Origin: DATECU01 sp035286745
Lineage (GTDB): Bacteria > Acidobacteriota > Vicinamibacteria > Fen-336
Length of the DNA: 27,797 nt
Direction of reading: 5' to 3'
Assembly: GCA_035286745.1 (NCBI GenBank)
Contig: DATECU010000331.1
Coordinates: 1-27,797, forward strand
Shown: in pieces, positions 23,093 to 27,797 of the stretch
How the letters are laid out: the number at the start of each line of letters is the position of its first letter
How positions within the stretch are numbered: position 1 is the stretch's first letter
Position numbers and translations under genes: made by a program
The notes under the pieces: generated by a model
Database searches by the model: none
Told to the model about the DNA's origin: nothing
Seen by the model: only the letters and a program-made list of their open reading frames with translations

Positions 23093-23477
23093 TCTTCGTC
23101 GCACCTCGGTGTGGGTCGAGGCGCTGCGCTCGGCCGAGAGCCCAACAGCCCAGAGGCTCGGCGCCTTGCTCGACTCCGGTGAGCGCACTTCCGTGCCCGT
23201 CCGTGTCGAGATCCTGGCCGGAGCCTCGAACCGGGACCACCTCTCCCTGCACCGCGTTCTGTCGGCCTTGCCCGTCTACTACCCGACCGAAGGGACGTGG
23301 CTCCGCATCGACGATTGGCTGGGACGGGCAAGGACTGCTGGTGAACGGTTTGGCTTCGGCGACCTCTTGATCGCCGCCATCGCGGCCCATCATCGAGCGC
23401 CGATGTGGTCTCTCGACGGTGACTTCCGTCGGATGGCGCGAGTTGGGCTGATCGACGTCTACCAGCCCCCTGCTTGA
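23089..23477 (+). pseudogene. VapC-family PIN-domain toxin, frameshifted at the first catalytic Asp
   Basis: VapC toxins are PIN-domain endoribonucleases with four conserved acids. The start GTG ATC TTC GTC gives VIFV, after which VDTSVWVEAL is expected. The DNA reads GTCGCACCTCGGTGTGG; one A between 23101 and 23102 restores GAC ACC TCG GTG TGG. As written, the frame runs into unrelated sequence, while the correct frame continues as TSVWVEALRSAESPTAQRLG and on to 23477. The other acids are present: Glu in VRVEILAGAS, Asp in FGFGDLLIAAIAAHH and Asp in WSLDGDFRRM. Restored length would be about 130 residues, which is normal. Either the toxin is inactivated or the base is a sequencing error. The start overlaps vapB (GTGA). 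Confidence 0.85.
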
Positions 23478-23673
23478 GGCGCACCGCCGTCCATCCGCGG
23501 CGCGCGGTCATGTCCGCGTGCTTCGAGCGTTCCGTTGATCGCTGTCCCACCTGCGTTCCCGGCGCGCAAGGCTGGGGATGCTGCGGAATCCACCATCGCG
23601 CGGACTCGAATGGCGCCGCTCAATGCCGCTTGGTGGCAGTTGATCAGGGTGTCACAAGCGGCGACTTCGGTCC
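23478..23673. other. Intergenic stretch without recognisable gene
   Basis: These 196 bases lie between the VapC stop (plus strand) and the sulfatase-like stop (minus strand). Short open frames on both strands show no motif or start signals. No hairpin with a T-run was seen. Confidence 0.5.
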
Positions 23674-25524
23674 TCAGCGTTTGGCAAGGAGTGGGGCCAG
23701 GAGGGGATCGGCAGTCGCCCGGGCAGAGAGTTGGGGGTTGGCAGCCAGGGCACTGCGGAGCGCCTTGGCTGCGGCTGGTCGCCGGCCCTGCCGGGCTTCC
23801 AGACGGGCCAGTTCGAGGAGGGCCTGGGGCTGATTGGCTTCAATCGACAGGGCCTCGTTAAGCGCCACTCTTGCCTCCCCCAACTGCCCGCTTTCACTCA
23901 GAGCTACCGCCAGGTTGAGCCAGCCCTCGAAGCGCCGAGGTTGAAGGCGGACCAGCTCGGCCCACTCCTCCGCCGCACGCCGGTGGGTTCCCCGCCTCAT
24001 CAGCGCGTCAGCGAGCGCATAGCGCGCCTCTGCGCGATGAGGATCCAGGGCCACCGCCCTCTGGAGGCGCTCGACAGCCGCTTCCGGACGACCCGCCTTG
24101 AGCAGGGCGATGCCTGATCGGAGCGCAGCGAACCGGCTCTCGGGGTCGCGGGTGAGGATGGCGTCGAAGCGGGCCACCGCCTCGTTCCACCGCCCCGCGC
24201 GAAGCAGATCCTCGGCCTCCAGGAGGGCCGTGCGATCAGGGATCTTGTCCTTGGGGTCGGGCAGACCCAGAGGAGCCTGGCGGAGGGTGCCGCTGGTTCC
24301 TACGTAGCCCAAGGCACGGAGACGCTCGATCGCGTCCGCGTCTGCGCCGGGCGCCACGGCGGTCCCGGTCTGTGCCTCCACGCGCTCGAGAAGATCTGCC
24401 AGCCGGCCGCGTTGCTCGCTCCGTTGGGCGACCAGGTTCGTGCGCTCGCCGGGATCGGCCGTCAAGTCGAAGAGCTCCGGCCTGGGAGCTTGAATCAGCT
24501 TGAAACCCCCGTGGCGGAGCGCCGTGAGAGGTGACCAGCCGAAGTAGGTCCAGGGCAACCAGGTCTCGACGTACGCCGGCTCGGGAGCCTGCTTCTTCCC
24601 TTTGAGGGTAGGCAGGAGGCTTACCCCGTCCGTCCTGGAGATCGGCGGAAGCTCGGCGGCCTCGAGGATGGTGGGCGCGATGTCGATCAAGCGGGCGGGC
24701 AGGTCGCTCTCCCCTGGGGCCACCCGCCCGGCGCCATGGAACACCAGCGGCACCAGGACCGTCGAATCGTAGACGAAGTAACCGTGAGTCCGCTCCTCGT
24801 GCTCCCCGAGGCCCTCGCCGTGGTCCGCCGTCACCACCGTGATTCGGTTCGATGCACCTACCGAATCGAGACCTGCCAAGAGCTGGCCGAGGGCACTGTC
24901 CACGGTCGTGACCTCGCCGTCGTAAGCCCCTCGAGGCCCCGGCCGCCAGAAGACGCGCGGCGGATCGTACGGGTCGTGGGGGTCGTAGTAGTGGACCCAC
25001 ACGAACCAAGGAGCCCGGGCCGTCTTCAACCAGGCGAGAGCCGCGGCTGTGGTCTGGTGGGCGCGGCGCTCGACCCAGCCCTCCTTGCCGTGGGGCAGGC
25101 TGTCGTCGTAGGTCGTGAAGCCGTGGTCCAGCCCGAAGGTGCGCTGCAGCGGATAGCCGCTCACGAAGGCCGCCGTCCGGTATCCAAGGGCCCGTAGGTG
25201 GGTGGCCAGGGTGGGCAGGCTCTGTGGGAAGAGCTGGCCGTTGTCGTGCACTCCGTGACGCAAGGGCAGGAGCCCACTGAGGATCGAGGCGTGAGAGGGA
25301 AGCGTGAGAGGGACGGGGGCCACCGCGCTTCTGAACCGGAAGCCCTCGCGCGCCAAGCGATCGAACGCGGGCGTTTCGTTGAGGCCCCCGATCCAGCCGA
25401 CGGCGTCCGGCCGCAGGGTGTCGATAGTGACCAGGAGCACGCTGGGCTTCGGCGAGGTTGGCGGGGCCCCCGACGCCAGCGCACCGCAGGCCAGCCCAGC
25501 CACCGCGAAGACGAGCCGGTTCAT
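23674..25524 (-). CDS. Sulfatase-like hydrolase with C-terminal TPR repeats
   Basis: The 616-residue exported protein has a signal peptide (1-20), an alkaline-phosphatase-superfamily sulfatase domain (about 28-375) and four or five TPR-like units (about 425-600, for example RAGRWNEAVARFDAILTRDP). Metal and active-site features are VLLVTIDTLRPDAVG (29-43) and VTADHGEGLGEHEERTHG. Where true sulfatases carry the formylglycine Cys or Ser (C/S-x-P-S-R), this protein has LTLPSHASILSG, with Thr74. A Thr nucleophile is used by phosphoethanolamine transferases and other phosphohydrolases of the superfamily, so a sulfatase label would be risky. The start at 25524 overlaps the stop of the fibronectin-like gene (ATGA). 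Substrate unknown; it presumably acts in the periplasm. Confidence 0.88.
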   Translation of the reverse strand: MNRLVFAVAGLACGALASGAPPTSPKPSVLLVTIDTLRPDAVGWIGGLNETPAFDRLAREGFRFRSAVAPVPLTLPSHASILSGLLPLRHGVHDNGQLFPQSLPTLATHLRALGYRTAAFVSGYPLQRTFGLDHGFTTYDDSLPHGKEGWVERRAHQTTAAALAWLKTARAPWFVWVHYYDPHDPYDPPRVFWRPGPRGAYDGEVTTVDSALGQLLAGLDSVGASNRITVVTADHGEGLGEHEERTHGYFVYDSTVLVPLVFHGAGRVAPGESDLPARLIDIAPTILEAAELPPISRTDGVSLLPTLKGKKQAPEPAYVETWLPWTYFGWSPLTALRHGGFKLIQAPRPELFDLTADPGERTNLVAQRSEQRGRLADLLERVEAQTGTAVAPGADADAIERLRALGYVGTSGTLRQAPLGLPDPKDKIPDRTALLEAEDLLRAGRWNEAVARFDAILTRDPESRFAALRSGIALLKAGRPEAAVERLQRAVALDPHRAEARYALADALMRRGTHRRAAEEWAELVRLQPRRFEGWLNLAVALSESGQLGEARVALNEALSIEANQPQALLELARLEARQGRRPAAAKALRSALAANPQLSARATADPLLAPLLAKR

Positions 25525-25850
25525 TCCACTGTCTTCGAGAGCACCGGCGAGAAGCGCTCCTTGGTCCCCGAGTCCCGGACGATGTCAAGGTAGTAGTAGT
25601 AGGTCTTGCCCTTCTCCACCCGGGTGTCGACGAAGGACAGGTCGCGGGCGTCCTCGCCACTCCCCGGGGGCAGGCGGAGGATCCGCGGGCTGATGCGCAA
25701 GAAGGGACCCTCGCGCCGTCCTGCTCGGTAGACGAGGCATCCGTACACGTCCTGGCCTCCCTTGACCTTCCAGGTCAAGGTGACGCTGGGGGCTTCCCGG
25801 GCGCCGGCGAGGCTCATGAGGAGAACGCTGAGGGAGAGGAGGCCGGTCAT
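25521..25850 (-). CDS. Small exported fibronectin type III-like protein
   Basis: The 109-residue product has a signal peptide (MTGLLSLSVLLMSLAGARE) and a single beta-sandwich with the hallmarks of a fibronectin type III unit: VTLTWKVKGGQDVYGCLVYR (the W strand), FVDTRVEKGKTYYYYLDIV (the Y-rich strand) and a terminal SPVLSKTVE. Such a domain normally binds other proteins or glycans. ATG 25850 overlaps the upstream stop (25849-25847), and the gene's own stop overlaps the sulfatase-like start (25524), so the three genes form a tightly coupled operon. The open frame continues upstream to 26042, but that part is a shadow of the neighbour. Confidence 0.8.
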   Translation of the reverse strand: MTGLLSLSVLLMSLAGAREAPSVTLTWKVKGGQDVYGCLVYRAGRREGPFLRISPRILRLPPGSGEDARDLSFVDTRVEKGKTYYYYLDIVRDSGTKERFSPVLSKTVE

Positions 25851-26878
25851 GGGATCCGGATGTCCTTGATCGCCGCGTGGGGTGACACGAATCGGGCCAC
25901 GTAGCGCAATGGAATCGGCTCCGCGTGGCCGCTGAAGAAGACCCGGATCTCGCCCTGCAGCGTAGCGGGCTCGTCGCTGCGACAGGTAAGGGCGAGCTTC
26001 TGGCAGCCCTTCTCTGGGGGATCGCAAGCGACCCGGCTCCACGCCAGGCGGCCCGCGGGGTCCTCCACCGTGGTGACCTCGAAGGCCTGTCTCTGTCGGC
26101 TCTTCAGAACGACCTCTCCGCGAAGGCCCTCGCCGGCCCGCACCAGGCCCAGGTTGACGGGATTGGCCGAGGGGACGATGTCGGCGAAGACGTTGGCCGA
26201 CCAGCGCACGCTCAGGATCGGCTGCTGGACAACGTTGGTACGCAGCTCGAAGGTCCCGGTCCGTAGACCTAACGGAGCTCCCGGCTTGAGCAGGGCCTTC
26301 AAGGCCAGGCCCTCACCCGAAAGACCCGCCCGGCCAGCGATCCGCACCTCCAGAAAGCTCGGCAGGCCCGTCATGCCGAGGACCTCCAAACGCTCGACCT
26401 CACGGCTAAAGAGATTGTGCTCCGCTGTCGTCTCCCGATCCCGGTCCGCCATGGGAAAACTGAAGCTCGGGGCCTCCGGGTCGAAGGCGGACTCCACGAA
26501 GCCGCTCAAGCTCATTCGATAGCGGGGGCGGTCAGGCTCGTCGGTAACGAGCGAGTAGCGGAAGGTCACTTTTCCCAGCCGGTCCCGAAGAGGCTGGCTG
26601 ATCACTAGCTCATCCTCGGCTCCCGGAGGCATGACCTTGTCCTTGAGCGTAAGCTGGGCCGAACCCTGGGGGTCGTAGGTCTCGACGATCGTGATCGGGC
26701 GAGGGCCGGGATTACGCAGCAGGAAACGGTGGGTCAGCATCGCCTGCTGGTAGGCGTCCTCGAACTGCGCGTGAGGGTCAACGACTTGGAGCCCGACGGC
26801 CTGCCCGGCTGTCTCATGGGCGGAGAGGAGCCGGGCGGCCAGCATTAGGCCCGTCAGCGTCATGGGGAGTGTTCGCAT
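25847..26878 (-). CDS. Exported DUF1573-like (Ig-fold) protein
   Basis: The 343-residue product has a signal peptide (MRTLPMTLTGLMLAARLLSA, cleavage before HE). Residues 45-140 contain HRFLLRNPGPRPITIVETYD and PPGAEDELVISQPLRDR, resembling DUF1573/ASH-type immunoglobulin folds, in which a short redundant strand says that a quantity is conserved between partners; a second similar domain (about 230-330, PVNLGLVRAGEGLRGEVVLK, then FSGHAEPIPLRYVARFVSP) follows. A middle part (about 140-230) is unrelated in appearance. The start at 26878 gives the signal sequence, although no Shine-Dalgarno is visible; ATG 26863 is another option. It is the first gene of the three-gene operon with the fibronectin-like and sulfatase-like proteins. 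Function unknown; it may bind peptides or carriers in the periplasm. Confidence 0.75.
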   Translation of the reverse strand: MRTLPMTLTGLMLAARLLSAHETAGQAVGLQVVDPHAQFEDAYQQAMLTHRFLLRNPGPRPITIVETYDPQGSAQLTLKDKVMPPGAEDELVISQPLRDRLGKVTFRYSLVTDEPDRPRYRMSLSGFVESAFDPEAPSFSFPMADRDRETTAEHNLFSREVERLEVLGMTGLPSFLEVRIAGRAGLSGEGLALKALLKPGAPLGLRTGTFELRTNVVQQPILSVRWSANVFADIVPSANPVNLGLVRAGEGLRGEVVLKSRQRQAFEVTTVEDPAGRLAWSRVACDPPEKGCQKLALTCRSDEPATLQGEIRVFFSGHAEPIPLRYVARFVSPHAAIKDIRIP

Positions 26879-26894
26879 GGGACGCCGAGAATGA

Positions 26895-26927
26895 AGGCCT
26901 GCCCCGCCGCTAGGCCGGGGCAAGCCT
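26895..26927 (-). terminator. GC-rich hairpin after the PPC-like gene
   Basis: Two arms, AGGC-c-TGCCCCG (26895-26906) and CGGGGCA-a-GCCT (26916-26927), pair with one mismatch around a nine-base loop. The hairpin lies between the stop of the upstream gene (26947) and the start of the operon at 26878. On the minus strand it is followed by a weak TTCATTCT, so termination is likely but not textbook. Confidence 0.5.
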
Positions 26928-26946
26928 GGGTCGCAGATCGAGCAGC

Positions 26947-27543
26947 CTACTTGATGGTGAATCCCTGGAGCTCGACCGGCAGGGTCCCCGTGACCGTCAG
27001 CGTGTAGGTTCCGCAGCTCGCGCCGTTGCCAATCGGGTAGTACGAGTCAACGTAGAGGTAGTAGTCACCCGCCGGGCGGGCGGCGGCCGCGATCAGCTCG
27101 GGGCCAGCGCCTGGACCGATTGCGTCCTGGGAGTTGGCAACACACGAGGTATCGACGCCGCACGTATCCAGAAGGAACAGGGCCAGATCTCCGGTGGAAC
27201 CCGTGAGGCTCATCGAGTAGCCGACGCTGTTTCCAGCGCCCAGGTTGACCCGGTAGATGACATCGGGGCCGGGGTAGTTGAAGGGCAAGCTGGTGCGGCA
27301 CGCCGAAGGCCCGGCGTTGGTGAAGTCGTTGGCAGCGCCACAGCTAGTGCCCGAATCGGTGTAGGGGAGCGGGCCCGTCACGACGGTCGGCGGTGTGGCA
27401 CAGGTGTCTCCGCCAGCGTCCGGCAGCGGCGCCTCGCCCGAGCGAGGGCCGACGTAGCCGGGAGTAGAGCGAGCAGTCTGCGCCCAACTCATGCCGCCGA
27501 GTCCGAGCACCAAGAGCGCCGCCACGAACCATGTCTTTCTCAT
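26947..27543 (-). CDS. Secreted protein with PPC-like domain
   Basis: The 198-residue product has a signal peptide (1-21, ending GMSWAQ), a linker, and a beta-rich domain from about 45 to 188. Features such as GGDTCATPPTVVTGPLPYTD at its start, GPDVIYRVNLGAG, STGDLALFLLD and YYLYVDSYY resemble bacterial pre-peptidase C-terminal (PPC) domains, which are small calcium- or carbohydrate-associated sandwiches. Six cysteines are present, suitable for disulfides. The end GTLPVELQGFTIK resembles the LPVELxxFxx endings seen in some exported proteins with C-terminal sorting tags; that resemblance is unchecked. AGGAGAG precedes the ATG. The gene is separated from the next by a hairpin. It stands alone as far as visible. 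Confidence 0.78.
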   Translation of the reverse strand: MRKTWFVAALLVLGLGGMSWAQTARSTPGYVGPRSGEAPLPDAGGDTCATPPTVVTGPLPYTDSGTSCGAANDFTNAGPSACRTSLPFNYPGPDVIYRVNLGAGNSVGYSMSLTGSTGDLALFLLDTCGVDTSCVANSQDAIGPGAGPELIAAAARPAGDYYLYVDSYYPIGNGASCGTYTLTVTGTLPVELQGFTIK

Positions 27544-27797
27544 CGGCTCTCTCCTGTGCGACGTGCCCGGCTCGGGACGTCGCTTGGAAGTTACCAGGGG
27601 TACGCAGCGAGAGGCTAGTCCCGCGGCAGTTCCTTGTCAACGAGCCGACGCTCGATCCAGCGATTCCGCATCTTCTCGGAGGACAGTGTGCCGACTGGGT
27701 TTCGAGGGACTGAGCATTCGCTTGAGGCCACTGGTCCAGGGCGACGCAATCCGCGGGCTGGCCAGGGCCAAGGCCTGGGCCGAACACGGTGGGGCGG
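27544..27797. other. Right-edge region, no convincing gene
   Basis: The last 254 bases contain only short open frames. On the plus strand the frame reading FEGLSIRLRPLVQGDAIRGL and onward to the edge (from about 27698) looks protein-like and could be the start of a gene outside the window, but no start codon with a ribosome-binding site is obvious. Nothing else is recognised. Confidence 0.4.

Overview
The window is 27.8 kb of GC-rich bacterial DNA (about two-thirds G+C by eye) with dense, mostly intact genes. I see no tRNA, rRNA, CRISPR array, insertion sequence or prophage. The likely source is an Acidobacteriota-type bacterium. The main reasons are two adjacent genes that resemble the acidobacterial VWFA-related family, a large secreted M4 peptidase with Calx-beta repeats, and many secreted proteins of unknown function. 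This assignment is inference from gene content only. Genes indicate aerobic-type energy metabolism (NuoL of complex I, an NAD-type isocitrate dehydrogenase), molybdenum cofactor synthesis and c-di-GMP signalling.

Layout. 1-815 (-): start of nuoL behind its own promoter. 1004-6655 (-): giant secreted M4 metallopeptidase with an inserted PA domain and an array of about nine Calx-beta repeats, the last one broken by a frameshift. 6828-7409 (+): LOG-family protein. 7417-8112 (-): secreted HExxH protein. 8318-8806 (-) MogA/MoaB and 8882-10686 (+), two VWA proteins, diverge from a shared palindromic -10 element. 10697-14609 (-): a seven-gene cluster consisting of a small secreted protein, ECF sigma factor, membrane anti-sigma factor, TPR/HEAT protein, a second small secreted protein, a Tyr/Arg-rich protein and a lipoprotein. 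14821-15145 (-): relic of a PemK/MazF toxin. 15259-16973 (+): second LOG protein coupled to isocitrate dehydrogenase. 16984-17337 (-): small holin-like membrane protein. 17497-18648 (+): GGDEF-PilZ protein. 18746-20424 (+): DUF350 membrane protein and transglutaminase-like protein. 20462-22812 (+): MFS transporter and metallophosphoesterase. 22886-23477 (+): VapBC toxin-antitoxin pair with a frameshifted toxin. 23674-26878 (-): three overlapping genes (DUF1573-like, fibronectin-III-like, sulfatase-like with TPRs). 26947-27543 (-): secreted PPC-like protein.

The most interesting part is the ECF sigma cluster. Three of its proteins, all exported, end in what looks like the same 70-85 residue C-terminal module (a V-x-h-x-h-P-[LM] strand, a helical middle, then an acidic stretch ending in [VI]-x-[IV]-W-[VIL]-[EQ] at the very last residue). 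The promoter region in front of the cluster carries a GGGAAC-N17-CGTT element of the kind used by ECF sigma factors. I infer an autoregulated envelope-sensing system whose signal is handled by a family of paralogous periplasmic modules. Many neighbouring genes overlap by ATGA or GTGA, so translational coupling is common here.

Three open reading frames (peptidase 3' end, PemK relic, VapC) are broken by small indels. They may be real decay or sequencing errors, and this should be settled from read data before biological conclusions are drawn.
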